Below, piece by piece: positions 1-7,383 of a stretch of DNA of 10,483 nt. Where the stretch lies: assembly GCF_022414575.1 (NCBI RefSeq), contig NZ_JADWYQ010000087.1, forward strand, positions 1-10,483, in the 5' to 3' direction. A model generated the notes under the pieces. That model was not told where the DNA came from, did no database searches, and saw only the letters and a program-made list of their open reading frames with translations. The stretch comes from Streptomyces sp. MUM 178J (GTDB lineage: Bacteria > Actinomycetota > Actinomycetes > Streptomycetales > Streptomycetaceae). Position 1 is the stretch's first letter. Every line of letters begins with the position of its first letter. Position numbers and translations under genes: made by a program.

Positions 1-65
1 TCCAGCGTCGCCACCAGTGCGGGTCCGTGCGACTCCCCCGCGGTCAGCCAGCGCAACCTGCTCAA
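1..65 (-). CDS. aroC: Chorismate synthase, N-terminal fragment (runs off the left edge)
   Basis: Only the first 21 codons are inside the window. Translation gives the N-terminus of chorismate synthase, including RWLTAGESHGPALVATL; the GESHG motif (residues 10-14) with its conserved histidine (residue 13) is a hallmark of the FMN-dependent enzyme. The enzyme converts 5-enolpyruvylshikimate-3-phosphate to chorismate, the last step of the shikimate pathway. The start is TTG at 65-63, chosen because a good Shine-Dalgarno GAGGAG (76-71) sits 5 nt upstream and the protein then begins MSRLRW, as expected for actinobacterial AroC. An ATG at 78-76 is out of frame. The gene lies downstream of aroE on the same strand, consistent with a shikimate-gene cluster. 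Identity is secure despite the short length, because the visible segment is among the most conserved parts of the family. Confidence 0.9.
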   Translation of the reverse strand, partial: MSRLRWLTAGESHGPALVATL

Positions 66-231
66 CGGTGCTCCTCATGCTCGCTCGCGCCTGGAACTGC
101 GACGGCGCGGCCCGGCTGCGCCTCCCGAGGGAGGACGGCCGTGGCCCGCCTCTCCCTCTGATCCTCCCACGTCCCGACCCGCGACCCGGTCCGTGGTCCA
201 GTAAGCGGACGGTCCGGGCGGAATCCACCCG
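66..231 (-). other. Gap between aroE and aroC with inverted repeats
   Basis: This 166-nt spacer holds no credible gene. Just past the aroE stop are two overlapping inverted repeats: CGGAC-g-GTCCG (206-216) and a 17-nt near-palindrome (215-231, with one G-T wobble). Farther on is a perfect CCTCCC-ga-GGGAGG palindrome (121-134). None is followed by a T-run. They may act as a weak terminator or attenuator between aroE and aroC, or aroC may have its own promoter here; no convincing -35/-10 pair was seen. Confidence 0.4.
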
Positions 232-1065
232 TCAGCGGGCGGCGAGCGCCCGCTCTCCGGCCTCCCGCATGGCGGCCAGCGGTGCAGGGGTCCGTCCGGT
301 CATCTGCTCGACCTGGAGCACGGCCTGGTGGACGAGCAGATCGAGACCGCCGACGACGGCTCCGCCGTGTGCGGACCAGGCGGCGGCGAGCGGGGTCGGC
401 CAGGGTTCGTACAACACGTCGAACAGCGTGCCGGGGGTCTCGGGGACGGCCTCGGCGAGCGCGTCCGCGGCACCCGCGGGCGTGGTGGCGATGACGAGCG
501 GGGCGGCGAGCGCATCCGCGGCCCGGGTCCAGTCGGCGGTGCGGACCTCCACGCCGAGCCGCCGGCCCCAGCCGCGCATCTCGTCGGCGCGGGCCTCACT
601 GCGTACATAGGCGGTGACGGGGCCGGTGCAGACCCGGGCCAGTGCGGCCAGCGCCGAGGAGGCGGTGGCCCCCGCGCCCAGCACCGCGGCTCCGTCGACC
701 TTGTCGACACCCCGCTCCCGCAGAGCGGCGACCATGCCGGGAATATCGGTGTTGTCGCCGACCTTGCGGCCGTCGTCGGTGAACACGACCGTGTTGACCG
801 CCTCCACGGAGGCCGCGGTCTCGGTGACGGAGTCGAGCAGCGGAATGACCGCCCGCTTCAGCGGCATGGTCAGCGAGAGGCCGGCCCAGGTGTCGTCGAG
901 TCCGGCGACAAAGCCGGGCAGCGCCGCCTCGTCCACCTCGAAGCGGTCGTAGGACCACTGGTCGAGACCGAGCGCGGCGTATGCGGCGCGGTGGAGGACC
1001 GGGGAGAGGGAGTGGGCGATGGGGGATCCGAGGACCGCCGCGCGCTTGGCTGTGCTGCTGCTCAC
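232..1065 (-). CDS. aroE: Shikimate dehydrogenase
   Basis: The 277-residue protein has the usual AroE length and reduces 3-dehydroshikimate to shikimate with NADPH in the cytosol. Visible motifs, in order: shikimate-binding SLSPVLH (19-25); the substrate loop LTMPLK with the catalytic-type lysine at about residue 70; EAVNT (N91) and GDNTD (D107), the Asn and catalytic Asp of the family; the NADP-binding glycine loop LGAGATA (129-135); and a C-terminal YEPWPTPL followed by GGLDLLVHQ, the conserved Gln-containing helix. The start is GTG at 1065-1063, overlapping the mltG stop by 4 nt (GTGA), which implies translational coupling. The reading frame stays open farther upstream, but that part is a shadow of mltG. 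The glycine loop reads GAGATA rather than the commoner GAGGAA, a variant I associate with actinobacterial enzymes. The next gene downstream is aroC, two steps later in the same pathway. Confidence 0.95.
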   Translation of the reverse strand: MSSSTAKRAAVLGSPIAHSLSPVLHRAAYAALGLDQWSYDRFEVDEAALPGFVAGLDDTWAGLSLTMPLKRAVIPLLDSVTETAASVEAVNTVVFTDDGRKVGDNTDIPGMVAALRERGVDKVDGAAVLGAGATASSALAALARVCTGPVTAYVRSEARADEMRGWGRRLGVEVRTADWTRAADALAAPLVIATTPAGAADALAEAVPETPGTLFDVLYEPWPTPLAAAWSAHGGAVVGGLDLLVHQAVLQVEQMTGRTPAPLAAMREAGERALAAR

Positions 1066-2891
1066 TGGCCCTTGTTCTCCTGTGCCTCTTCGTACTTCTG
1101 CCGGTTGCGTTCGTGCTCTTCGTTGGTGACCGCGAACAGCGTCTCGTCCTCGGTGATCGAGACGAAGTAGTACCACGGTCCCGGTGTGGGGTTGAGCGCC
1201 GAATTGAACGCGGACAGACCGGGATTGCCGATGGGGCCGGGCGGCAGGCCCTTGATGTCGTAGGTGTTGTACGGGTCGTCGATCTTGCGCAGATCGTCGA
1301 CCGCGCCGATGTCCAGCCTGCTCTGGTCCTTGAGGTAGTTGACCGTCGAGTCGAACTCCAGACGTCCGACGGTCTCGGCGTTGTCCGGCTTGAGCCGGTT
1401 GTAGACGACCCTGGACACCTTGTCGAAGTCGTGCTTGTACTTGCCCTCGGCCTGGACGAGGCTCGCCACGGTGAGCACCTGGAGCGGGGAGTCGAGCCCC
1501 AGCCGCTTCGCCTCCGCTTCGAGGTCCTTCTGGCCGAACTCCGCATTGGCGCGGGCGACCATCTTGCGCAGGACGTCCTCGGGCTTCATATCCTTGGCGA
1601 CGGGGTAGCTGGCCGGGAAGAGGAAGCCCTCCAGCGGGTCCTTGATGTCCTTGCCGTCGTTCGCCCACTCCGGGAGGCCGAGGTTCTTCGCCTCCTTCTC
1701 GGCCACGGCGGCAGTGGTGCCCGCCTTCACTTCGAGCCGCTTGTCGATCTGCTCGTAGATGAAGGCGTTCCGCTTGCCCTCGGGGATGACGAGGTTGTTG
1801 CGGCTGGCCGGGCTGAGCATCATCTCGACGGTGCTTCTTGCGGACATCTCCTTCTTGAGGAGGTAGATGCCCGCCTGAATGGTCTTGCCCTTGGGGTCGG
1901 CGTTGGCGGCCGACACGAAGGCGTCGGTGCTCTTGACCACGCCGGCCTTCTTGAGGATGGAGCCGATCTCGCCCAGGCCCGCGCCTTCCGGGACCTCGAC
2001 CTCTACCTGACCGGTGCCGCTGCCCGAGTAGTCCTCCGGTGCGCCGAACCGCCCCTGCCAGAACTGGTAGCCGTAGTAGCCGACGCCGCCGAGGCCGCCC
2101 ACGAGCACCGCTGCGACGACGAGGCAGGCGAGTCCGTTGCGGCTCTTCTTCTTGCCCGCGCCGCCGCCCTTGTCCTTGCCGCGGCCGTCACGGCCGCTGC
2201 GCCGCGACGAGGCGGAGGCGTCGTCGTCACCGTCGTCGTCACCGTCGTCGCCGGCTCCTGTGAAGAAGGGGTGCTTCTCTTCCTCCGGGTCCTCTGCCTC
2301 CCAGTCCGCCCCGGCCTGCGGGGCGGGCTCCGGGTCGGGTTCGCTGCGGCGTCGGCGCGGGGGCTGCGGCGGAGGGTACGCCTCGGCCGTGGCGTAGGGG
2401 TCGGCTTCCGCCCCGCCGTAGCCGGGCTGCTGTCCCCCGTAGGTGTCGGCCGCGCCCGCTCCGTACGGCATGGCCGTCGGCTGTCCGGCGTCCCAGGCGC
2501 CGTATTGCTGACCGTACTGCTGCTGCCCGTACTGCTGCTGGCCATAGCCCTGGCCGTACTGCACCGGACCGCCCTGTGGCGGCTGCTGCCCGTACTGCTG
2601 GTCGTTGTACTGCTGGTAGCCGTACTGCTGCTGCCCGTACTGCTGCTCGTTGTACTGCTGGTGGCCGTACTGCTGCTCGTTGTACTGCTGCTGCCCGTAC
2701 TGCTGATACGGATCCTGCCGGTCGCCGTACTGCTGCGGCTGCTGCTGGTACTGGTCATGGCCCTGCTGCGGCTGATCGGCATACGGGGCTTGACCGGCCG
2801 AGGCCTGCTGTCCTGACCATCTCTGGTCCCCGTACAGGGGGTCCTCGGGATGCCATGGTTGGGAGCCGGGGCCCCGGCCATACTCAGTCAT
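1062..2891 (-). CDS. mltG: Endolytic murein transglycosylase MltG (YceG family) with a Q/Y/G-rich cytoplasmic tail
   Basis: The 609-residue inner-membrane enzyme cuts nascent glycan strands and is thought to set peptidoglycan chain length. Domains in order: a Gln/Tyr/Gly-rich low-complexity region (about 25-160, densest at 47-130, with repeated QQYG/QQYN units); a Pro-rich and then Asp/Glu-rich stretch (173-224); a basic cluster with KKKSRNG (about 232-253); one transmembrane helix (about 254-278); a LysM-like subdomain (about 295-375); and the catalytic domain. The catalytic glutamate is probably E482 in SLVQAEGK. Family signatures EGFLFPASYPV (421-431), YNTYDIKGLPPGPIGNPG (541-558) and LNPTPGPWYYFV (566-577) are present. 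E. coli MltG is about 340 residues; the extra length here is almost all cytoplasmic tail. The ATG start (2891-2889) is preceded by AGGGGAT. aroE overlaps its 3' end by 4 nt. Confidence 0.93.
   Translation of the reverse strand: MTEYGRGPGSQPWHPEDPLYGDQRWSGQQASAGQAPYADQPQQGHDQYQQQPQQYGDRQDPYQQYGQQQYNEQQYGHQQYNEQQYGQQQYGYQQYNDQQYGQQPPQGGPVQYGQGYGQQQYGQQQYGQQYGAWDAGQPTAMPYGAGAADTYGGQQPGYGGAEADPYATAEAYPPPQPPRRRRSEPDPEPAPQAGADWEAEDPEEEKHPFFTGAGDDGDDDGDDDASASSRRSGRDGRGKDKGGGAGKKKSRNGLACLVVAAVLVGGLGGVGYYGYQFWQGRFGAPEDYSGSGTGQVEVEVPEGAGLGEIGSILKKAGVVKSTDAFVSAANADPKGKTIQAGIYLLKKEMSARSTVEMMLSPASRNNLVIPEGKRNAFIYEQIDKRLEVKAGTTAAVAEKEAKNLGLPEWANDGKDIKDPLEGFLFPASYPVAKDMKPEDVLRKMVARANAEFGQKDLEAEAKRLGLDSPLQVLTVASLVQAEGKYKHDFDKVSRVVYNRLKPDNAETVGRLEFDSTVNYLKDQSRLDIGAVDDLRKIDDPYNTYDIKGLPPGPIGNPGLSAFNSALNPTPGPWYYFVSITEDETLFAVTNEEHERNRQKYEEAQENKGQ
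2502..2753 (-). repeat. Degenerate tandem repeat encoding QQYG/QQYN units in mltG
   Basis: On the plus strand the unit GTACTGCTG, often extended with CTGCCC or TCGTT, recurs many times; on the coding strand it reads CAG CAG TAC GGC/AAC. It encodes residues about 47-130 of MltG. Units are 4 residues (12 nt), sometimes joined as 8-residue pairs such as QQYNEQQYG. Glutamine is almost always CAG and tyrosine almost always TAC, so the DNA itself is repetitive and prone to slippage in multiples of 3. The tract is likely to vary in length between strains. Confidence 0.85.
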
Positions 2892-2995
2892 CGATCCCCT
2901 AGGGCCGCGAGGCAGCCGTCCGACGAGCCGCCCTCTTCACTGCACGACGGCTGTTCGAACACAGCCGCTTGGCGCGGAACGTTACCGTATCGCGA
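2892..2995 (-). promoter_or_regulatory. ruvX-mltG spacer with hairpin
   Basis: This 104-nt gap holds a perfect 7-bp inverted repeat, CGGCTGT (2948-2954), loop TCGAAC, ACAGCCG (2961-2967). There is no T-run after it on either strand. It could be a U-free terminator after ruvX, an attenuator in the mltG leader, or a processing site. The imperfect palindrome GGTAACGTTCC lies close to the ruvX stop on the minus strand; I could not assign a convincing promoter. Confidence 0.4.
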
Positions 2996-3472
2996 TCAGA
3001 CAACCACTTCGACGCCCTCGCCGGGTGGGGCCCCTGACGCCCGTTCGGCCTCCAGGGCGTTCTGGAGGATCACCACGGCGGCCGCCTGATCGATGACAGA
3101 ACGGCCCTTTCTGGACTTCACTCCCGAGGCCCGCAGTCCCTGGCTGGCCGTCACTGTGGTCATCCTCTCGTCGACCAGTCGGACGGGCACGGGGGCGATG
3201 GAACGGGCCAGGTGCTGGGCAAAGGTGCGGATCTTGGCCGCGGCGGGGCCTTCCCGCCCGCTGAGCGAGCGGGGCAGGCCCACGACGACCTCGATCGGCT
3301 CGTACTCCTCCACCAGCCGACGCAGCCGCCGGTGGGCGGCCGGGACATCGCGTCCCGGCACGGTCTCCACCGGTGTGGCGAGGACCCCGTCGGGGTCGCA
3401 CGAGGCGACCCCGATACGGGCGTCCCCGACATCGATCGCGAGGCGGCGGCCTCTGCGCATCGCGGCGGTCAT
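2996..3472 (-). CDS. ruvX: Putative Holliday junction resolvase / pre-16S rRNA nuclease (YqgF/RuvX family)
   Basis: The 158-residue RNase H-fold protein has the usual family length. Motifs: LAIDVGDARIGVA (11-23), with D14 as first acidic ligand; EVVVGLPRSLSG (61-72); LVDERMTT (99-106), with E102; and GRSVIDQAAA (123-132), with D128. These are the conserved acidic positions of YqgF nucleases. In E. coli the protein is linked to maturation of the 16S rRNA 5' end; RuvX orthologues have also been assigned Holliday junction resolution, so the physiological substrate here is open. The ATG at 3472-3470 follows the alaS stop by 12 nt, with GAGGG as likely ribosome-binding site inside the spacer, so it should be co-transcribed with alaS. 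An in-frame ATG at codon 5 is a possible alternative start. Confidence 0.92.
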   Translation of the reverse strand: MTAAMRRGRRLAIDVGDARIGVASCDPDGVLATPVETVPGRDVPAAHRRLRRLVEEYEPIEVVVGLPRSLSGREGPAAAKIRTFAQHLARSIAPVPVRLVDERMTTVTASQGLRASGVKSRKGRSVIDQAAAVVILQNALEAERASGAPPGEGVEVVV

Positions 3473-3484
3473 CTCTCTGCCCTC

Positions 3485-6169
3485 TTACGCGGTCTCGGCG
3501 ACAAGACGCTCGACGGCGGCCATGGCGTCGGCGACGGCGTCCGGGTTCTGGCCGCCGCCCTGGGCGACGTCCGGCTTGCCGCCACCGCCGCCGCCCAGCG
3601 TCTTGGCGGCGGTGCGCACCAGGTCGCCGGCCTTGAGTCCACGCCCCCGGGCGGCCTCATTGGTGGCGATCACTGTCAGCGGGCGGCCGCCCGCCACGGT
3701 GAACAGGGCGACGACGGCCGGGCGGTCGCTCGCCCCCGACAGTCGGTCCAGGCGGCCGCGGACGTCGAGGACCAGCTTTCGCAGATCGTCGGCGGAGGTG
3801 CCGTCCGGGACCTGACCGGTGACCAGCGCCGTGCCCCTGACGTCCCGGGCGCCCTCGGCGAGTCCGGCGGCGGCCGCCAGAACCTTCTCGGCCCGGAACT
3901 TCTCGATCTCCTTCTCGGCGTCCTTGAGCTTGGCGAGCATGCCGGAGATCTTCTCGGGGAGCTCTTCGGGACGGCCCTTGACCAGCTCCTGGAGCTGGGC
4001 GACGACCGTGTGCTCCTTGGCGAGGAAGTTGTAGGCGTCCACGCCGACCAGAGCCTCGATACGGCGCACGCCGGAGCCGATCGAGGACTCGCCGAGCAGC
4101 TTCACCAGGCCCAGCTGGGCGGTGTTGTGGACATGCGTGCCGCCGCAGAGCTCCTTGGAGAAGTCTCCGATGGTGACCACGCGCACCTGCTCGCCGTACT
4201 TCTCGCCGAACTCGGCGATGGCGCCCTGCCGCTTGGCCTCATCGATCGGCATGACCTCGGCGTGCACGTCGAGCTCGCGGGCGAGCACCTCGTTGATCTT
4301 CTGCTCGACGTCGGTGAGGACCGTGCCGGGCACGGCGGACGGGGAGCCGAAGTCGAAGCGGAAGCGGCCCGGGGAGTTCTCCGAACCGGCCTGGGCGGCC
4401 GTGGGGCCAAGGGCGTCGCGCAGCGCCTGGTGGGTGAGGTGGGTGGCGCTGTGGGCGCGGGCGATGGCGCGGCGGCGCTTGACGTCGATCGTGGCGTACG
4501 CGGTGGAGCCCACCGTCACCTCGCCGACCTGGACGGAGCCCTTGTGCACGGACACGCCCGGGACCGGCTGCTGGACGTCGCGGATCTGGACGACGGAGCC
4601 GCTGTGCAGCTTGATCCGGCCGGTGTCGGCGAGCTGGCCGCCGCCCTCGGCGTAGAAGGGGGTGCGGTCCAGGACGACCTCCACCTCGTCCCCCTCGGAG
4701 GCGGCCGGGGACGGCACGCCGTTGACGAGGAGGCCGACGACGGTGGTCTCCCCCTCGGCGTTGGTGTAGCCGGTGAACTCGGTGGCGCCGGAGCTGTCGG
4801 CGATCTCGCGGTAGGCGGAGACGTCGGCGTGTCCGGTCTTCTTCGCCTTGGCGTCGGCCTTGGCGCGCTCCCGCTGTTCCTTCATGAGGCGGCGGAAGCC
4901 GTCCTCGTCCACGGTGAGGCCCTGCTCGGCGGCCATCTCCAGGGTGAGGTCGATGGGGAAGCCCCAGGTGTCGTGGAGCAGGAAGGCCTTGTCGCCGGAC
5001 AGGACCGTGGAGCCGGCGCCCCTGGCCTCGCTGACGGCGCCGTCGAGGACGTTGGTGCCGGCGTTGAGCGTCTTGAGGAAGCGGGTCTCCTCGGCGAGGG
5101 CGACCGTCTCGATGCGCTTGCGGTCGGTCTCCAGCTCCGGGTACTGCTCGCCCATCGTCTTGATGACGGTGTCGACGAGCTCGCCGACGACCGGCCCGGC
5201 AGCGCCGAGGAGCCGCATATTGCGGATGGCGCGGCGCATGATGCGGCGCAGGACGTAACCGCGGCCTTCGTTGCCGGGCGTGACGCCGTCGCCGATGAGC
5301 ATGACGGAGGTGCGCATGTGGTCGGCGACCACGCGCAGGGAGACATCGCTGTCGTGAGCGGCGCCGTACTGCACGCCGGTCAGCGCGGTGGCCTTGTCGA
5401 TGACGACCCGCAGGGTGTCGGTCTCGTACATGTTCTGCACGCCCTGCAGGATCATCGCCAGACGCTCGAGGCCGAGACCGGTGTCGATGTTCTTGCTCGG
5501 CAGCTCGCCGAGGATCTCGAAGTCCTCCTTGCCCGTGCCCTGGCCGCGCTCGTACTGCATGAAGACGAGATTCCAGATCTCCACGTACCGCTCGTCGTTG
5601 ACGGCGGGGCCGCCCTCGACGCCGAACTCCGGACCGCGGTCGTAGTTGATCTCGGAGCAGGGGCCGCAGGGTCCGGGGACGCCCATGGACCAGTAGTTGT
5701 CCTTCTTGCCGAGGCGCTGGACGCGCTCGGCGGGCACGCCGACGACATCACGCCAGATCCGCTCGGCCTCGTCGTCCTCCTCGTAGACGGTGATCCACAG
5801 CTTCTCCTCGGGGAGGCCGTAGCCGCCGTGCTCGACCGGGGTGGTCAGCAGCTCCCAGGCGAGCTTGACGGCGCCTTCCTTGAAGTAGTCGCCGAAGGAG
5901 AAGTTGCCGCACATCTGGAAGAACGTGCCGTGCCGGGTGGTCTTGCCGACCTCTTCGATGTCCGGGGTGCGTACGCACTTCTGCACGCTGGCGGCGCGCG
6001 GGAAGGGCGGCTTGACCTCGCCGAGGAAGTAGGGCTTGAAGGGCACCATGCCGGCGGGGACCAGCAGCAGAGTCGGGTCGTCCGCGATGAGCGACGCCGA
6101 AGGCACGACGGTGTGCCCGCGCTCCTCGAAGAAGCTCAGCCAGCGGCGGCGAATTTCAGCCGACTCCAT
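3485..6169 (-). CDS. alaS: Alanyl-tRNA synthetase
   Basis: The 894-residue class IIc synthetase has normal full length and charges tRNA-Ala. The N-terminal aminoacylation core (about 1-250) shows [20 protein letters not shown] (78-97), GPCGPCSE (166-173) and the class II motif 3 GLGLERLAM (231-239). A tRNA-recognition helical region follows (about 250-455). The editing domain carries the zinc-site residues H573 and H577 in HSATH, and C675 and H679 in CGGTH, so proofreading of mischarged Ser/Gly should be intact. A coiled-coil linker (about 740-765) leads to the C-Ala domain, ending with a glycine-rich [15 protein letters not shown] (859-873). The ATG start (6169-6167) shares one base with the TGA of the upstream small gene (TGATG), and GAGGA lies 6-7 nt upstream, indicating translational coupling. 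I saw no T-box leader. Confidence 0.97.
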   Translation of the reverse strand: MESAEIRRRWLSFFEERGHTVVPSASLIADDPTLLLVPAGMVPFKPYFLGEVKPPFPRAASVQKCVRTPDIEEVGKTTRHGTFFQMCGNFSFGDYFKEGAVKLAWELLTTPVEHGGYGLPEEKLWITVYEEDDEAERIWRDVVGVPAERVQRLGKKDNYWSMGVPGPCGPCSEINYDRGPEFGVEGGPAVNDERYVEIWNLVFMQYERGQGTGKEDFEILGELPSKNIDTGLGLERLAMILQGVQNMYETDTLRVVIDKATALTGVQYGAAHDSDVSLRVVADHMRTSVMLIGDGVTPGNEGRGYVLRRIMRRAIRNMRLLGAAGPVVGELVDTVIKTMGEQYPELETDRKRIETVALAEETRFLKTLNAGTNVLDGAVSEARGAGSTVLSGDKAFLLHDTWGFPIDLTLEMAAEQGLTVDEDGFRRLMKEQRERAKADAKAKKTGHADVSAYREIADSSGATEFTGYTNAEGETTVVGLLVNGVPSPAASEGDEVEVVLDRTPFYAEGGGQLADTGRIKLHSGSVVQIRDVQQPVPGVSVHKGSVQVGEVTVGSTAYATIDVKRRRAIARAHSATHLTHQALRDALGPTAAQAGSENSPGRFRFDFGSPSAVPGTVLTDVEQKINEVLARELDVHAEVMPIDEAKRQGAIAEFGEKYGEQVRVVTIGDFSKELCGGTHVHNTAQLGLVKLLGESSIGSGVRRIEALVGVDAYNFLAKEHTVVAQLQELVKGRPEELPEKISGMLAKLKDAEKEIEKFRAEKVLAAAAGLAEGARDVRGTALVTGQVPDGTSADDLRKLVLDVRGRLDRLSGASDRPAVVALFTVAGGRPLTVIATNEAARGRGLKAGDLVRTAAKTLGGGGGGKPDVAQGGGQNPDAVADAMAAVERLVAETA

Positions 6170-6531
6170 CAGTGGTCCTCATTCCGGTTGTATGTCTGCT
6201 TGGGGTGCTGGGGATGCGAGGGCTTGCTGTGCTCGAGGGCGGCCTGGCTCCGCTGCGGCGGAAGGGCCCGCGCCGGCGGCGGCGCGTCGACGGGCGTGTG
6301 CAGACCCAGCGCCTCGCCGAGTTCGGCCTCGCGCTGGTTCATGGACGTACGCACGTCCAGGGCGAAGTCCCTGAGCCGCTGGCCGGTCTCGACGGCCTTG
6401 TGCCGGGCCTTGTCCGCGGCCTGTGCCGCCAGGTTCTCCGGTGTCAGCTGCCGGAGTTTGCGGTTGACCTTGGTCGTGGCCCAGACGCCGGCTGCCGCGC
6501 CCGCGGTGAACCAGAACGTACGGCGGAACAT
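6169..6531 (-). CDS. Small membrane-associated protein of unknown function (DUF6167-like)
   Basis: The 120-residue protein begins [22 protein letters not shown], a short N-terminal membrane anchor (about 5-22). A basic, mostly helical section follows (about 23-75, containing [20 protein letters not shown]), then a Pro/Gln/His-rich hydrophilic tail. The ATG at 6531-6529 was chosen because it starts at the anchor, lies 7 nt after the preceding stop, and has GGAAGGG upstream; the frame remains open farther upstream, but that part overlaps the DUF948 gene. I recognise it as the conserved small protein found directly before alaS in Streptomyces; the DUF6167 label is from memory. No catalytic motif is visible. 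Its 3' end overlaps alaS by one base, so it belongs to the alaS transcription unit. Confidence 0.8.
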   Translation of the reverse strand: MFRRTFWFTAGAAAGVWATTKVNRKLRQLTPENLAAQAADKARHKAVETGQRLRDFALDVRTSMNQREAELGEALGLHTPVDAPPPARALPPQRSQAALEHSKPSHPQHPKQTYNRNEDH

Positions 6532-6538
6532 CGCAGTG

Positions 6539-6961
6539 TCAGCCCTTCCGCTTCTTGCGGCGTGCGGACGGCACGGTGCGTCCGACGAGCACGGTGCGGC
6601 GCTCCGGCTCGGCGGGCGTCCTGCGTCCGATGGCCCGGCGCACTCCGTAGCCAAAAGCCGCGACCTTGACCAGCGGCCCGCCGAAGGTGGAGGCGACGGT
6701 GGTGGACAGCGCGGAGGCGTTGGAGGTGACCTCCTGGACGTCCGATGCGATGGCGTCGACCCGGTCGAGCTGCGTCTGGGCGGAGCGGACCGTCTCCGAG
6801 GCGTCCGCGAGCAGCGGCACCGCCTGGTCGGTCACCTCGGTCACCAGCCGGGTAGTCGCCCTGAGCGTCTGGGCCAGCCTCACGAGCGCCACCGCGAGGA
6901 AGGAGACCAGGATCGCCCAGAAAACGGCCACCAGGATCCCGGCCACCTCTCCACCGGACAC
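6539..6961 (-). CDS. DUF948 family membrane protein
   Basis: The 140-residue protein has one N-terminal transmembrane helix (about 6-28, GILVAVFWAILVSFLAVAL). A long amphipathic coiled-coil-like segment follows (about 30-90, with TDQAVPLLADASETVRSAQ and LDRVDAIASDVQEVTSNAS), then GGPLVKVAAFGYGVRRAIG and a strongly basic C-terminus ending RRKKRKG. This arrangement matches DUF948 proteins, which resemble methyl-accepting chemotaxis-type helical stalks but have no known function. The GTG start at 6961-6959 gives the family's usual SGGEVAGIL N-terminus; its spacing from GGAG (6967-6964) is short, with AGAGAG (6977-6972) as an alternative ribosome-binding site. A second in-frame GTG lies at 6946-6944. 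The frame opens farther upstream, but those residues look non-coding. First gene of the alaS cluster. Confidence 0.82.
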   Translation of the reverse strand: MSGGEVAGILVAVFWAILVSFLAVALVRLAQTLRATTRLVTEVTDQAVPLLADASETVRSAQTQLDRVDAIASDVQEVTSNASALSTTVASTFGGPLVKVAAFGYGVRRAIGRRTPAEPERRTVLVGRTVPSARRKKRKG

Positions 6962-7070
6962 TTCTCCACCGCTCTCTGTGTTTGGAAAAAGTCGCCCTCC
7001 GACCCTATCGCGCCTCAGGTCGCACCCCATACCGCATTTGCCCTGCCAGGGAAGGCGGTTGCGCAAGCGG

Positions 7071-7099
7071 ATTGTACGCAGTGCATACGCGCCGGTACG
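7071..7099 (-). promoter_or_regulatory. Candidate promoter of the DUF948-alaS cluster
   Basis: TACAAT at 7076-7071 (minus strand) is a five-of-six match to the vegetative -10 consensus in an otherwise very GC-rich stretch, and lies about 110 nt ahead of the DUF948 start. At 17-nt spacing the -35 reads CGTACC, which is weak. This is a suggestion, not a secure call. Confidence 0.3.
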
Positions 7100-7290
7100 C
7101 TCCGCGCCTTATGCGACCAGCCCCCGCGGCCTCCCCTCCGAGCTGAACCGATGCGTCGGACGGGCCGAAGAGCCGGCCGAGCTCGCGCGGCTGCGGAGAC
7201 CTCCGGCGGCACGGAGGGCGCCGTCGGGAGCCGGACGACGACATGCGCCGGAACCGGCGCCGAGGCCGGCGTCGGCCCGGGAACGCGCGA

Positions 7291-7333
7291 GCCCGCCGGC
7301 TCCCCGACCGGGAAGGTCGGGGAGGCGGCGGGC
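7291..7333 (-). terminator. Strong hairpin terminator after rpsD
   Basis: Two 19-nt arms (7291-7309 and 7315-7333) pair at 18 of 19 positions, with a single G-G mismatch, around the 5-nt loop GGGAA. It lies about 50 nt past the rpsD stop codon. There is no U-tract on either side, which is usual for Streptomyces terminators. Being nearly symmetrical, it could also block transcription in the other direction. Confidence 0.8.
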
Positions 7334-7383
7334 TGAAGCGCGCTCGCTCCGACGGCCCGAAGGCCTTGGCCCGAAGGCTTCGA

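Larger units (their letters stand above)
6962..7383. other. 422-nt gene-free region between rpsD and the alaS cluster
   Basis: No credible ORF, tRNA or T-box was found on either strand. The region holds the rpsD terminator (7291-7333), a smaller inverted repeat CCTCCG-gcggca-CGGAGG (7200-7217), and a direct repeat of CCTTCGGGCC on the minus strand just after the rpsD stop. It probably also contains the promoter of the DUF948-alaS unit. A -10-like TACAAT on the minus strand (7076-7071) would leave a leader of about 100 nt, but its -35 region (near 7099-7094) is a poor match to TTGACA. Confidence 0.6.

Noticed and set aside
17..610. Plus-strand frame at the left edge
   Set aside because: It is antisense to aroC and aroE, with Ser/Arg/Ala-rich translation and no ribosome-binding site.
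232..1668. Long form of aroE starting at 1668
   Set aside because: The first ~200 residues are out-of-frame mltG sequence. AroE homology starts just after the GTG at 1065.
2505..2760. CRISPR array
   Set aside because: The repeats are short, in frame, continuous without spacers, and encode a Q/Y/G tract inside mltG.
981..2816. A 611-residue plus-strand frame ending in Leu/Val-rich membrane-like repeats
   Set aside because: The apparent hydrophobic repeats are the reverse complement of the CAG/TAC repeats of mltG. MltG has clear family motifs in the opposite frame.
7005..7244. Small minus-strand frames of 65-79 codons
   Set aside because: Two overlapping frames compete, both Arg/Pro/Ser-rich, with no ribosome-binding site. 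They look like chance open frames in high-GC DNA.
6962..7290. T-box riboswitch ahead of the alaS cluster
   Set aside because: I found no T-box core motif or specifier-loop arrangement in the leader; only small inverted repeats are present.
3212..7336. A 1374-residue open frame on the plus strand
   Set aside because: It is antisense to alaS and the two small genes. Its composition (Gly, Ala, Val, Leu, Asp-rich, no domains) is the usual mirror of a high-GC coding frame. It also runs through the rpsD terminator and the gene-free region.
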